A stretch of DNA of 64,000 bases from Poecilobothrus nobilitatus (GCA_947095535.1 OX352774.1:237919825-237983824); one strand, 5' to 3'; positions 13,668 through 25,468 are shown, counted from the stretch's first letter. Made by a program: numbers and translations. The notes: generated by a model not told the origin, from the sequence alone.

Positions 13668-13685
13668 ATTAACCGGAATGTATTT
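13668..13685 (-). repeat. Putative right terminal inverted repeat of the mariner
   Basis: ATTAACCGGAATGTATTT, the inverted partner of 12606-12623. It lies 5 bp upstream of the transposase start codon, unusually close for a mariner; a chance palindrome or a transposase-binding subterminal site are the alternatives. Confidence 0.6.
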
Positions 13686-13689
13686 AGAA

Positions 13690-16600
13690 TATACCTAAAG
13701 AAACCTCGTATAAAAATTCCAGGTAGAAAAAAAATGGCGGCAATAAGTGTTTCTGAATATAATGTTTTGAATATTAGACATTGTTTAAGATTTTCTATAC
13801 AGAAAATGCATCTTATAGTTAATAGCTTCTACTTTAAGAATATTATTCTTTATTATATTTATTGCATCAATTAGAACGAAGAGGTCCTGTAGACATTATA
13901 AAAACATTATGAGAAGAACTAAAATTCTTTTATTTCTCTTTTTCCTTATTTTCTTTTTTATTTAGTATATGTTATTATTTTATTTCTTTTGTTCGAAATT
14001 TTATTGTGAATTATTTTCTTCTTCCTTTTTTTCTAGTTTTTAGTTTATATGTACTCGTAGTCTTAAGTTTTAAATTATCTTTTAATTGTATAGTTGTGTT
14101 GTACAAGCATTAGTATATGAATTTTTTGTTTTTGTTTTATAGAAAATTTTATATTGTCACAATAAAATAAACTTTATATTGAAGAGTGAAGTTTGTCTTC
14201 ATCCGATGAAGATTACCATTTTACTTATTTTCTGACTCCGACATCAACGTGTATTTTACAAATCTTAGTGAATCTTAAGTTGTAATATTTTATATATTTT
14301 TACTTATATGTGGTATATATCCTTTCTTATCATTAGTTATGAATAAATTGGTAGATTAAAATTATTTCTAAGTTACCACTTAAATCCCTACATTTCGCCT
14401 AGAAAACTTATCTTATAGATTTAAATATTAAATATCTAATTAAAATTAATATGAAATAAAATTTTAAAATTTTAACATATTGAAAAAATATTGAAAGAAA
14501 AAATCTGAACCTTTTCTTATATATATACATAATCTATTTATAGATTATGTTCAACAATTACCCTAATTTTATACAAAAAAAAAAAAATAAAAATTTTTAA
14601 ACCTAAATGAAAATTATTTAAAAGTTCTCTTGGTCTTTATAAATTTCTATTAGTCTTCTTTTAATTATAGAACAAAAAGTCGTTTTTTTTTTTTTTGTTT
14701 TTATTTAATTCCAAAATTCTTTGAAAGTTTAAAATACTTTTCTTTAATTCTTATTAATAATACATATATATAAAATAACATATAAGTATGTACATAGTCA
14801 ATGACTTTAGGTTTACATATATATACCCTTTTTATCACAATTAAAATTTTATGGCATTTTAAACTTTTTCATAGTACACAAATTCTATTTATGTCTATCT
14901 ATAGCTACTTAAATTTTAAAATTGAAAAAGATTTCCGTGTCCTATAAAATGTTCTTAAATAAAATGTTTATAAGGTGCCTAACTAACTATAAGTTAAAGG
15001 TAATTATGAAAGGCAGAAGAGGTAGTGAAGAAGAGACATAGTTTGTGTTCCTTTTACCCGAAAAGTGTAGTTGAGAGTAGTTGGTTTTTGGACGCTGATT
15101 TTTTGTTGAGAAATTTTAATTAAAGCCATCTGCTGAAAAAATTTAACGTATTTACTACTATCATCTACGCTTTCTCAAACGTTTTCTCTTATTAATTAGA
15201 TCTAATTCAGTTTGTTATATTACATTAATATAATATGTAGTGATAAAAAGACTAGAATTATAGGAAGAAATTTATAGGTAATACAAAATCTTAAATTTTC
15301 ATTAGAAATGGAATATTCATAATAGATTTTATATTCAACATTCAAATAGGAACAAGTAATATTTTATAACAATCTTTTCTTGATTTAAAAGTTTATGTTA
15401 AAATATCAAATTTTCTTATTTAAATGTTTTTCTTTTCAGAATTTAAAAAAGAATCCTTTTATAAGAGTGTGCTGGTCATATAAATAAAATAACAGTGCCA
15501 TTTACCTAGTCATATTTTAAAGATATTCTTAAAATTTTAATGCTTATAAAGATTTACAGGATTTTTGCCATCGATATAATATTATATAAAGAACATTAAT
15601 ATTGAAATATTATATCCAATCCAATTTTTTATTTTTATAAAATTGTTGCTTCATGTGATATAACTTCTCGCTTAGATTCATTATTGTTAATCAAATCTTT
15701 CAAAAATTAATTTTTTACAATTGTCTAACTTTAAATACACTTGTGGTACACTTTGTTTGAATAAAAACATTTTAATTTTGTTATTCTTTTCTTTTTTGTT
15801 TTTTTTTTTTTTAATTTCTCATACAATTGCAGAGATTTTCTTATTTTATTATTTGTTATTCAACAGAAATAATGTCCTGTGAAAAATAAATAAAGCAAAA
15901 AAAATAAAAAAGGACAATAGTAAAATATTTATCTAAATAGAATAAAACAAGAACAAAAAAAAAAAAAAAACACAATACAAGAAAAAAAACGTATGCATTT
16001 TAATATACATATATAAATATCTTGAATGTCTAGACTTCTTAGGTGATATCTATATATAGTTGTTGTTGCTTATATATAAAAACAAATTTAATTTTTTTAA
16101 ATTCATCTAGTTGTTAGTCCTAGTCAACAATGTTGCTTCAACAATATATAATAGGTTGAATATATAATATGATTTTGATAAGATGAAAGGGGAATATTGT
16201 AGTGAAGGAGGTTAGTAATGATAAAATAGAAACATTTTTTTTGCTTTTCTTTTTCTTATTATTATTATTTTTTTTTTTGTTCTTTTCTCTTAAATTTTCT
16301 ATTTATTTTCAACATATCTATGTATATTTTATGAGAAATTTTTGTATTTTGTCAAATTAAAATAAAAAAAATAAGAAACATATACAAAATATACTTATTT
16401 CCTGTTTTTGTTTTTTTTTGGAAAAAATGAATATTATTTATACATAAATAGTTAATATATATTAAATGACATACACACAATGCATATAGGTATATATAAA
16501 TTTTGAGTAAAAGTATGTTGCTTCACATTTAACTTTTATAATAGTCTGTTTAAAGAACTTAAAATTGAATCTTAATCAAATTTAGAGCTTTTTGGATAAA

Positions 16601-18240
16601 GATGTTGTAATATTTTTTAATTTATTTCTATATTAAAAAGAATAAAAATTACTGGAAAAACCCCTGTTTAATTGCACAATGCCATATATCCAAATACATT
16701 TAGATTATTGTACTGGTGAATAAATTTCCTAAAAATTTGATATCAGCACGAGTAAAAGTAATTTTAAATCATTTAGACAAATATTATTTGACACGGACGC
16801 ATAGCATATTTTGCCATTATGACAGTAATTAGATCCCGTAGTTTTCTTATATTTTAATGCCTAACAATAAATTTGGATACATCATCGTGACTCATTTTCA
16901 TCGCGGCGAAAGGTTAAACGATGTTTGTCTTTTCAGTGATTTTTAAAACTGAAATATAACTGATGACATCTAATAATTTTCGATGGTTAACAATTTTGAT
17001 AGCTTTTTATTTCGCATAGAACGTTTGAATATTTAATCTAAAATTATGAATGTATATAAAATATTTAATCCGAATCCGTAGGCCGAATTTTATATTAAAA
17101 TAAAATTTGTAATTTTTCTATGTTATATCAAAAAATCGATTAAATCTTTTTCGTTTATTTATTTTGGTATTCCTTTTGGCATTTTGTTAAAAAGTAGTTA
17201 AACATGGTTTTATCAGATTTTATAATAATAAAAAAACAGTTTTTATAGGAGAAAATAGATGAAGCATTTTGTTTTTAAATTCATATTTTTAAATTAAAAA
17301 GTAAATATTTGTTAAATCTTAATATATCAGATGGCGTAGAAAAGATAGAATTTGAGGCCATTAACTTAGTATTTTTCGATTTATAAAGGATATAAAATCA
17401 GTTTATTATTTTTTGCCTATAAATATTAGGCTTACTATTAATTTGTCCTGTCTTCACTTCCAGTCCTTTTTTAATTCTTATTTTTAATAAAAGGTTTGTG
17501 TCTCTGATGATAAAATTTCTTAAATTTAATTATAAATACCAATATATAGAAATATCATCATTACCATCATTATAATTTAATAAAAGAGTACCCTAATGTT
17601 TATGTGATCAACTCTTTTCTTCTTACTCATATATTTGTAACTCTTATTTGTAAAATAAATTAACAATATAAAAATTATGTAAATAAAGATAATAAAATTA
17701 GGTAAATATTTATTATATTATGTGTATATATATATGTATTTATATTTACAAATAACTATTGTGTACATATATATAAATTGACAAATAAAGAATAATAATT
17801 TATGTGATAACATTGACAGTTTGTTTTGAAAATTATATTTTGTAAAAGAAAATGAAAACTTTAGATATTTTATACATATATATATGTATATATATATATA
17901 TATATATTGTAATAAAAAATTATAATTTATATGACATTGTATAGTTTTATATTATTTTATTAGCAACAAAAAAAAAAAAAAAAGAAACCTCTCATTCTTT
18001 TTTCTAAAGTCATCCTTAGATAACAGTTATAATGTTTGTCCAGAATTAAGATAAAGTTTTTTCCTTTGATTTTATTCTATGTTCAGATTTTTGTAAATTT
18101 TTATTTTAGGTTTAGTTAGAAATTGAATTGTAATCGGGGTTAACAAAAATTATAATCAGAGTGTTATGGTCTGTTGTTATTTTATTGGGGTAAGTTGTCA
18201 AAGCTCGTTGTATATTAAGAATTTTTATTCAAAAGGATAT
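13690..18240. other. AT-rich non-coding DNA with small hairpins
   Basis: No coding motif seen. Notable small structures: a perfect 10-bp-stem hairpin ACATAATCTA-TTTA-TAGATTATGT at 14527-14550, and an 11-bp perfect inverted repeat at 15573-15583 and 15606-15616 with a 22-bp loop. Poly(A)/poly(T) tracts are frequent, for example near 15797, 15955 and 17970. Confidence 0.6.
17873..17907. repeat. (TA)n microsatellite
   Basis: About 35 bp of alternating T and A interrupted once by a G (TATATGTATATA...). Likely length-polymorphic. Confidence 0.9.
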
Positions 18241-18245
18241 AAAAG

Positions 18246-18331
18246 TTTAAGATGTTTTGTTTTTTGTCCAAAGATTTTCTTTTACATTTTTATGTAAAAG
18301 GAAATCCTTATCGAAAAACAAAACACTTAAA
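18246..18331. repeat. 86-nt long imperfect foldback (pre-miRNA-like geometry)
   Basis: Left arm 18246-18287 and right arm 18292-18331 pair around a four-base TTTT loop. The base holds TTTAAG/CTTAAA, a one-base bulge, then a perfect 12-bp stem TGTTTTGTTTTT/AAAAACAAAACA. An internal loop of about 4 nt follows, then an upper stem of about 16 bp with one wobble and one mismatch, ending ACAT-TTTT-ATGT. Size and stem-bulge layout resemble an animal miRNA precursor, but the loop is very small and the arms are poor in G/C. An inverted duplication or a tiny foldback element is equally possible. No expression evidence is available from sequence. Confidence 0.55.
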
Positions 18332-18688
18332 AGGATAAAATTATGATACTTATGTATTATTAAAATGTTACCTTTTTATCCTTTTTATTTTGGTTCATTT
18401 AGGTAAATTGATTTGATAATATGATATTTGGAAAATTTAATTCAATAGTTGTAATTTTTTTTTCTATTCTTGGATTTGGTATTTGATAACCTGCTAAAAA
18501 GGTTGTCACAAATATTTGTAAAATTAAAATTTCAAACCAAAATAAAAATTTTTATCTTAGATTTTAAAAGTTTTAAGATAAATCAGATAAATTATGAATT
18601 TTTTTTCTTTATAAATTAATATTTGTTTCAAAACTGGAAAACATTATTTTATTATTTACAAAGTAATTTTAGATCTTGAAATTTTTAT

Positions 18689-19475
18689 ACCCGTACGATA
18701 GGATCGGGTATAATAAAATTACTCCTCCGTTTGTAACACCTCGAAATAAGCGAGCTAGATATACCTTCAAAGGTATGGATCGGATCAGAAAAAAATTCTA
18801 AGACTTTTGAGCCATGTCCGTCCGTCAGCACGCTAACTCAAAAACTAAGAAAGCTAGAATCTTGAAATTTACACAAAATATTCTGGGAGTAATTTGTAGG
18901 TTCCCTATTTTTTTTGGTTGAGTTTGGACCAAACCTTAGGGTAGCTCTCGAACACCTAACTTTTAGATCCCCACATTTTTTTTGAAATAGAGCTATGAAA
19001 TTTTAACTGCTGATAGATGTCACAAAAATATTAATTTTATTTTTAATAACTTTTTTTTGTACCCCCACCCGTTACGGAGCTACAGCTCCGCAAAGGTTGA
19101 AAAAAGCTCTATATTTAAATTTTTATAGCACAAGTTGTATAAGGTATATCTTCATTTTGAAAACGCCAAACGATTACTAATTTTATTAGCTTTAAAAGTA
19201 TATATACAATAAATATATTTTTGTGGCATACGGTGTCTTAATTTATGTATTATATATTTTAACCTTTATGCGAAACTAAAATTTATCAAAATCCTTTAAC
19301 CCTTCTATCTTCTAAACGGTTTAATTTAGAAACTTGAAATTTTGACAGAAGAATATTTTTAAGAATTTGCATAAAATACTTCAGAAAAATTTTTTGGACT
19401 TCCTCCTGATTAAGTATTATTAGGAATGAAATGAAATTGAATGAAAATTGTCTATTTTTAGACAGCTGTAATTTG
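18689..19475 (-). mobile_element. Palindrome-ended interspersed repeat, family A, inverted partial copy
   Basis: Homologous, reverse-complemented, to the interiors and 3' ends of the repeats at 45565-47180 and 48366-49640. Shared landmarks on the minus strand, in order: TTAGGTGTTCGAGAGCTACC, GAGTTAGCGTGCTGACGGAC, GACATGG, GATCCGATCCATACCTTTGA, TCTAGCTCGC, CGAGGTGTTACAAACGGAGG, and a terminal hairpin TATACCCGA...TCGTACGGGTATA (18690-18716). It fades at about 19475. Nothing codes for protein; the 79-codon frame at 19286-19525 is a by-product. The superfamily is unassigned: the short palindromic 3' end recalls Helitron/Helentron derivatives, but no diagnostic 5' end is seen. Confidence 0.75.
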
Positions 19476-19716
19476 GGCAACAAATTTATTGTAAGTACGA
19501 CATCAAAATTAAATCTCCCGTACATGTAAAAAAATGTGTTAAACAGCTTTTCGTTACCTTAAAACTGTATGAATTACCTCTTGATTTTACCTTCATAAAA
19601 TATTCTATAAGAAATTAAAAATTTTGATACAAAAATAATCACAAGTCTAGAATGCTTTTATTGTCTTTTGAAAAATGTGCATCTTTTGCATACGGACTTG
19701 TTTTTAAATTTAAAGC

Positions 19717-19911
19717 GCGGCCTCGGTGGTGTAGTGGGTAAGAGCGTATGAAATACTATGTAAACACCAGTAGAGTGTGGGTTCGAATTCCACACACGTC
19801 GTATGAGTTATTCCCCCTTAAGACATTTACAACCACGCCTGAAAAGAAAAGGCTGTGTAATTTCCTGTTCACATTTAAGTGGCAGAGAAATGCACTAAAA
19901 AAAAAAAAAAA
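19717..19911 (+). mobile_element. tRNA-derived SINE, family 1 (near full length)
   Basis: The tRNA-like head has an A-box-like stretch TGGTGTAGTGGG (19727-19738) and a B box GGTTCGAATTC (19780-19790) inside a GTGTGG...CCACAC T-arm. A conserved body follows (TTATTCCCCCTTA, ACATTTAC, CACGCCTGAA, GGCTGTGTAATTTCCTG, TGGCAGAGAAATGCA) and a 15-nt poly(A) tail. This is the architecture of a polymerase-III-transcribed SINE mobilised by a LINE. Related copies lie at 31.9, 42.8, 56.5 and 56.7 kb, with a divergent head at 26.6 kb. The head does not fold as a complete tRNA gene (extended middle region), so it is not a functional tRNA. Confidence 0.88.
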
Positions 19912-21292
19912 TTAAAGTTAAAGTTAAGAAATTTTTTGAATAAATGTCACATTTTAGATTTCATTTTAGAATGCATTTTTATGTTTATGTTTTATGAATA
20001 ATTTGTGTGTTCTGCAATATAGAACTCTTATAATGAAGAAAGTGTGTAGGTTTGTTTATTTTTCTTTATCTTGATATTTCGCTTAGATATTTCTAAGGAA
20101 AATGTTGCTAAAGAAAGTTACTGAATCAAACAGAAGATGACCCGTTTTCACAATGGTTCGTCAAAATAACTCTTTTTTGTGGTTTGTGCCGATTTATTCA
20201 GGAATAGTTAAAGATTTTAAAAATGATTGTGAAAAGTATTTAATAAGTTCCATTTATCCTGGCACCATTGCCTGTTGAAGAGTTTGTTTTGTGTTTTATT
20301 GCTCTGTGTGAATGATTTAATCTACTAAGCTCAAATTTTTTTGTGATAAAAGTAACGAAATAGTTAAAAGTAATCCGGGCAACGACAAATGTAATTAGCA
20401 CGAAGAAAATGTAATGGGGAATGTAATGTTAGATTGTAATCATACAATTCGTTATAATTTTTAATAATTTCAACATAAATTAAAAATATGTAATTTAAAT
20501 TGTAAATAAAAATGTATTCAATTTGTGTATTATATTATCATAAATAATAAAGTAATAATTTTAATAATTTCATATTATATAAAAAATGATTAAAATGATT
20601 TAACATTAAAAGCAATAATGTTAAATCTCGTATTATTCAATTTCCGAATTTAAATTTTTATATTTACGAAACACAAATTAATTTCCTTTCACACATCATT
20701 TTTGTTTTTTTTTTCCGAATTAATCATTTTATTTTGTTTTATTTTGGTATCAGAAAGACAATGATTCTGAATCAATTTATTCAATTTTATATTTATTAAT
20801 TTTATATTAATTTTTATCAATTGTTTTGTTTGTTTTTTTTATTGAAGTAAAAAAATAATACATGCCATGTATGTATACCTAATAAAAATAACTACATTTA
20901 CAATAAAAAAAAAAAATCATCAAATATTTAAATTTTATATTTTCGCATACACAAAGTTTGTAAAATACCCAAAAAAGATAAGGAAAATTAAAAAAATGCA
21001 AATTTTACTGAGAAAAATTGAATGATAATAAAAAAAAAAATATAAAAAAAGAAAAAAAATTTACAGAATTTATTAAAATTTAACTTTTCCATAGAATATC
21101 GTTAAAAATTGTTATTACATAGTAATATATCAGTCAAAGTTGTCAAATTTTTAAAATTGAACATTGTAATTTCTAGCAATCCAAGAAAATAATTGCAACC
21201 TATGATTCATAAAGTCTTATTGCAGTGAGTGTTTGCAGCTTAAAGAAACTCTCAAGAAATAACTGATGTTTATGCCTTAAGTCAATAGTCTA
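19912..21292. other. AT-rich non-coding DNA, no gene seen
   Basis: No open frame with a recognisable motif. The portion 20050-20450 is slightly less AT-rich than the rest but shows no domain, repeat boundary or RNA fold that I can support. Confidence 0.55.
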
Positions 21293-21308
21293 AGGAATTT
21301 AATAGTTT
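21293..21308 (+). repeat. LINE target-site duplication, 3'-side copy
   Basis: AGGAATTTAATAGTTT, identical to 26839-26854, directly abutting the LINE's A-tail. The exact inner boundary is ambiguous by up to 3 bases because the duplication ends in T and the tail on this strand is T. Confidence 0.92.
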
Positions 21309-21785
21309 TTTTTTTTTTATTTATAACCTTTTATTTATACCTTTAAATAAAATCTTAAATATATCTTAGCCTAGAAAAAGTTTATAAAAAACGGCATTTT
21401 TGCTTGTCGTTTTTTTATATTAACATTTAAATTAATCTTTAATTTTTATGTTAGTTATGTGTCTAATTCTTAATTTAATTTTCAAAATAATTTTTGTATC
21501 AAAATAATGTTTTAATCTTCTTTTTTTATATTGCAAAAATTCGGTTATAAAAATCAATATTTAATCTGGTTATTACAATAAAAACAACTTAACCTATGCC
21601 TTACCCTACTTATCCTAAATTGAGTTATTTAGCCTAAATTAAAACCTAATTTGTAGTTCTAGTACTAACTTCTGATGAATGTGTGTTATCCAACCACCAA
21701 TAATCTCTTTTTATTTTTTTGTCTTTATCGGGTATAGACATGTCATATTTCAAATTTACTCCGTTAATATTGCCCGGGTTATATT
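21309..21785 (-). other. LINE 3' UTR and A-tail
   Basis: About 470 nt from the ORF2 stop to the target duplication, AT-rich, ending in an A-run on the minus strand. No polyadenylation signal could be singled out with confidence because A/T-rich hexamers abound. Confidence 0.7.
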
Positions 21786-22652
21786 CTATTGATTTACATG
21801 TGGCCCGTCTATTATAATGAAATAATATAGGGACATGATTTTGGTTTTGAATATAACCATTTTTATCAATATAAAATGCTCAGGGGCAATAAATCCCGTG
21901 AGTAAAGTTTTTCTTATGTACTCCTCGTTGTGGTAATATATATGTGATATAAAACCATTTTCTGGAGTGTTTTGTGCTCTCTCATAATGTTTGCGAACAA
22001 GTTTTATCATAAAACTGTCTATTCTATTTATGTTTGATTCCTTGTACAAATATTTGTAGTCGGATTCGGGCTTTCGGTTTTTATTGATACAAACTCTTAT
22101 GCACTTTCTTTCAAATTTGCGTAGTTTCTCCATTAAGCTTGCGCTTATGTTGTACCATATGGGCACATCATACACAAGTGTTGGCCTAATTGGTGTTTGG
22201 TAGCAGATTACTTTAACCCTGTTACTTATATTTTTATTATAAAAGAGTTTTTTTGCTGCCATGAATGATTTATTTCCTTTGGAAATTGTATATTTTATAC
22301 GTTCGAAGTAGTTCAAATTGCGATGTAGAAAAACTGCGAGATATTTAACAACCTTTTTCTTTGCAAGGGGTGAATTATCTGGTGACTTTATAGTAAAACT
22401 TTTCCAATTTTTTTTTATGTCTGAACTTGTTTTGTCCACCGTATTACGAAATAGGATGGTTTCACATTTATTAAAGTTCAGTTTTAATATCCAGATTTTG
22501 CAATAATCCAATACTATGTTAAACATTTTTTGCACTTTGGATTGTATGCTACTTACTGTGTCATTTGCCGAATAGACTATAATATCGTCCGCAAAGGCTA
22601 GTGTATAGGTATTTCCTTTTACTCGCTCTAATAAATGTAGTAGGTCTGCCAT
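21786..22652 (-). pseudogene. LINE ORF2: RT palm motif C (F-A-D-D) and C-terminal region
   Basis: An open block of 288 codons. Residues 18-24 read T-L-A-F-A-D-D-I-I-V-Y, the catalytic YxDD motif of reverse transcriptase with F for Y. The thumb/C-terminal region follows, including R-P-T-L-V-Y-D-V-P-I-W and L-R-K-F-E-R-K-C-I-R, typical of jockey-clade ORF2 tails. No RNase H domain is seen. The block is cut off from the upstream RT by a TAA in the conserved Q-G-T-(V)-N-A-P-I-L-F-S-I-Y stretch near 22690, evidently CAA to TAA. Confidence 0.92.
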
Positions 22653-22733
22653 ATATATAGAGAAAAGAATCGGTGCATTAACTGTGCCTTATAGTAGGCC
22701 GTTTTCAATTGTAAATATTTTATTTAATGCGTT

Positions 22734-23069
22734 TTAAGAATTATATAGAAGGAATTTGTTGTTATACAACATGCTCTGTATGAGCGCTATTAAATGGAAT
22801 GGAAATTTGTATTTGTATAACAATTTATATATTAGACCATCCAACCAGACCGAATTAAAGACCTTTTCCAGATCAACCATACAGGCACCAACCCCGTATT
22901 TTTTACTTATAAACCAGCACATATCAGATGTTAGTTTGGTTATAGTATGAATAGTTTCATGCTTGTACCTGAAGCCAAACTGATTTTGAGGAATTAGATG
23001 ATTTAAATTAACAAAATTTGAAATTTTATCGTTTAAAACTGTTTCAAATACTTTACTAATGTTAGGCAT
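22734..23069 (-). pseudogene. LINE ORF2: RT motifs around A (V-D-L-E-K-V-F)
   Basis: An open block of 111 codons with P-N-I-S-K-V-F-E (RT motif 1), N-Q-F-G-F-R-Y-K-H-E-T (motif 2) and C-M-V-D-L-E-K-V-F-N-S-V-W (motif A, with one catalytic Asp). This is the fingers/palm of a non-LTR reverse transcriptase. The frame is lost downstream of L-L-Y-N-S; the missing link to the next block contains the substituted stop described for that block. Confidence 0.92.
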
Positions 23070-23148
23070 TAAACTAATTGGTCTATAGTTACTAGGATTA
23101 TTTGCGTTCTTGCCTGGTTTTTTTTAGCAATATGGTTTTCGATGTTTT

Positions 23149-23508
23149 TCAAATTTGCGGAAAATACGAATAATTTATTGCATTGTTGAACAGGATGACA
23201 TATTTCGAAATTATTAAACTACTTAGATTTTTCAATACTATATTTGATATATTATCGATACCAGAAGAAGTTTTATTTGTTAAAGCTTCCAATTTCGAAA
23301 AAAGCTCATATTGATTCCTGAATGGGCTATTTTCACCACTCTGCTCAGATGACTTATTTGTATCGTAAAAAATACAAAGAGAAATATTTGTGTGCATTTG
23401 TTCAATATTGTTCTTGAATTGGTTTACTTTACCCGATATTTTGTTATGTATTCTACTGTTTGTTGGTATATGAATTCTATAAGTTTTTTCTAAATATGTA
23501 CCTAACAT
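23149..23508 (-). pseudogene. LINE ORF2: linker and N-terminal RT segment
   Basis: 119 codons ending in N-K-T-S-S-G-I-D-N-I-S-N-I-V-L-K-N-L, the entry motif of LINE reverse transcriptases (K-x-S-x-G-x-D-x-I). The preceding residues are the variable linker between endonuclease and RT. A frameshift separates it from the motif 1 block below, and another damaged stretch (23509-23724) separates it from the endonuclease. Confidence 0.85.
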
Positions 23509-23724
23509 ATTGTAAATTTCTTTTTGATCTTCCAGTATGTAATTATTTGTAGTTGATCTTTTTAAGTTGTATGTATTAATATTATTTTGAGAAAGTAATA
23601 CAGAGTCATTTGGTTATATGTGTAAAGTGGAAATTTGGTTGTATTTATTACTACGGAATATTTTATTTAATTCTGGGAACATATTAGAATTACTTTTTGG
23701 TGTGATATTTTGAAGTCGACGTTG

Positions 23725-24552
23725 CTAGTAATTATAAATTTCTATTGTGATTTGCTGTTTAATAAGATTTCTTATATTATTTAAAAGACTTTTAAGAATT
23801 TTTGGATTTTGGAGTAAAAAATTAAGCCTGTGCCTGTTGATTTTGTGAATATCTTTCAATAAACAATTTTTTTTGTTTAAGAGAATTTTTAATTTTGTGG
23901 AATAGAATTTATTTAAGTTGTTTGAAATTTGTCTTCTCGGAATAACTTCATCCATTGTTTTTAAAATTACATTATTTAATTCTAGAAGGTGATAATCTAT
24001 GTTTTGGTTAGATAAGTTGCTATTATTTACTATTTTGTTATTTTTAAAGTTATATTTGCTATTATAATTGTGGTCTAGTTTTACAGATAAAATCTCCTCG
24101 TTATTAATGGAGAACGGAATGCAAATAGCATTGTGGTCGCTATCGTATGGGAGTGTGGTGAGTTTATTATAAGATTGAGAGAAGCCTATATTAATTCTGA
24201 CATCTACAATTGCAAGGTCAATATAAGAATTTGCACGAGGTAGTGTAGGTGCATCAGTAGAAAGTAATTTGCTTTTATATGTTATTTTATTGTTTTGAAA
24301 CCAGTTGTGTAATTGTGTACCTCTAGCATTGTTGACAGAATTAAGCCATGAAGTATGTTTGGCGTTAATATCACCAGAGATGTAGTAATTATTTAAGTTA
24401 CTTAAATTTAAAATATCGAAAATTTTTTTTAGTTCTGTTAAAAAATTATGTGAATTTCTATTTGATGCATAAATAGAAATAATATATAATTTTTTTCTTT
24501 GCTTTAATTGTAATGCATGGTTCATGTAATTGTAATACATGGTTCGATACAT
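23725..24552 (-). pseudogene. LINE ORF2: C-terminal part of the apurinic-like endonuclease
   Basis: 275 codons carrying I-S-G-D-I-N-A-K-H-T-S-W (the G-D-x-N-A-x-H catalytic motif), S-Y-I-D-L-A-I-V-D, and Y-D-S-D-H-N-A-I (the terminal S-D-H motif). These identify the EEP-type endonuclease that nicks target DNA to prime reverse transcription. The C-terminal part is Asn/Lys-rich linker, in keeping with the AT-rich genome. Confidence 0.92.
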
Positions 24553-24830
24553 AAAAATTCATCGAACGTTTTATTATTTACAATATCAAATCGAAAATGT
24601 TTTTTAATGCCTATGGCAACACCTCCTCCGTCGAGGTTAATTTTGCGATCTCTCCTAATTAATTTGTAGTTGTCAATTACCATATGGTCAGTTGACTTAA
24701 ATTTTGTTTCATTCATGCAAATTATGTCAGGTTTGGTTTTTTCTAAAAAGTGCATAAGAGCAAAATTTTTGTTGTAGGAGATAAGTGAATTTACATTGAC
24801 CGATATAATTTTATATGTAGTATTATACAT
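24522..24830 (-). pseudogene. LINE ORF2 start: N-terminal part of the endonuclease
   Basis: The first ATG (24830-24828) overlaps the ORF1 stop in the string ATGTATAA, a compact gag/pol junction. The protein begins M-Y-N-T-T-Y-K-I-I-S-V-N-V-N-S, then K-P-D-I-I-C-M-N-E-T-K-F with the metal-binding Glu, and G-G-G-V-A-I-G-I-K. The open frame extends upstream to 24848 only through a TTG, so the ATG is the better start. A frameshift near 24540 passes the reading to the next block. Confidence 0.88.
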
Positions 24831-25071
24831 ATTGGTAATTGGATTCAACGTTCATACAGTTAAATAATATGTTAATTCTATTGGTGTTAGTACTAATATT
24901 TGTTTCTACATTGTTAATTCTTTTATTTAATTCTACAATACTATTGCGAATTTTTAATAATATATCTATATTACTATTGTTGCTCTTTAGATTATTGGAG
25001 TTACTATTCATATTATTTTTACTTACTACATTCGCGTACGAATTGTTTGGTTGTAGGAAGCTCGATGCCAT
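24823..25071 (-). pseudogene. LINE ORF1 C-terminal tail (Asn/Ser-rich, coiled)
   Basis: 82 codons containing N-N-S-Y-A-N-V-V followed by an Asn/Ser-rich stretch and a heptad-like segment L-L-K-I-R-N-S-I-V-E-L-N-K-R-I. A tail of this kind after the zinc knuckles is usual in jockey-type Gag. It is separated from the zinc-knuckle block by stops near 25106. Confidence 0.75.
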
Positions 25072-25105
25072 GTGTTTAGTTTCAATTCGTCTTTTCAGTA
25101 GTTCT

Positions 25106-25468
25106 TTATTTCATCGCATTTTTTAATTTTTTTTGATATACCGGACAATTTTTGTATGATGCCGGATGGCCGTAATTTTTGCACATGGTACAGTACATTT
25201 TTTCTCTTGGATCTTCTGGCTTGACGATGCATTGACCTGGTTGGTGGTTCTCACCAAATTTAACGCATCTGTAATCCATATTACAATTCGATGCGGAGTG
25301 TCCCAAACGTTGGCAACGTGTGCATTGCATGATGTTCGGTTTATTTAATCGTTCCCAGTGGATTATTTGATGGTCGATAGATTTTATTTTATAGATATCA
25401 TTCACTGAGCTGTTGGGTGTGATGCCTGCACAATAAAATGAGGCAAGATTATACCTTTTCCAGTTCAC
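25106..25468 (-). pseudogene. LINE ORF1: gag-like zinc-knuckle domain
   Basis: 120 codons with three CCHC-type knuckles. The first, C-T-R-C-Q-R-L-G-H-S-A-S-N-C (C-x2-C-x4-H-x4-C), is intact. The second, C-V-K-F-G-E-N-H-Q-P-G-Q-C, has lost its second Cys to Phe. The third, C-T-M-C-K-N-Y-G-H-P-A-S-Y-K-N-C, is intact with a longer last spacer. Three such knuckles define the nucleic-acid-binding Gag of jockey/telomeric-type elements. Confidence 0.92.

Larger units (their letters stand above)
12606..13685 (-). mobile_element. Mariner-like (DD34D) DNA transposon, defective
   Basis: A transposase reading frame on the minus strand is framed by an imperfect inverted repeat. AAATA-GG-TTCCGGTTAAT at 12606-12623 matches the reverse complement of 13668-13685 at 16 of 18 positions, with scattered matches for about 8 bp further out. 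The arrangement suggests a compact element of about 1.08 kb with TIRs almost abutting the start and stop codons. I could not find a TA duplication exactly at these edges, so the true ends may lie slightly further out. The transposase is frameshifted, so the copy cannot be autonomous. Confidence 0.75.

Noticed and set aside
16780..20450. Slightly less AT-rich patches (16780-16930 and 20050-20450) as host exons
   Set aside because: No open frame, splice-bounded block or domain could be followed through either patch.
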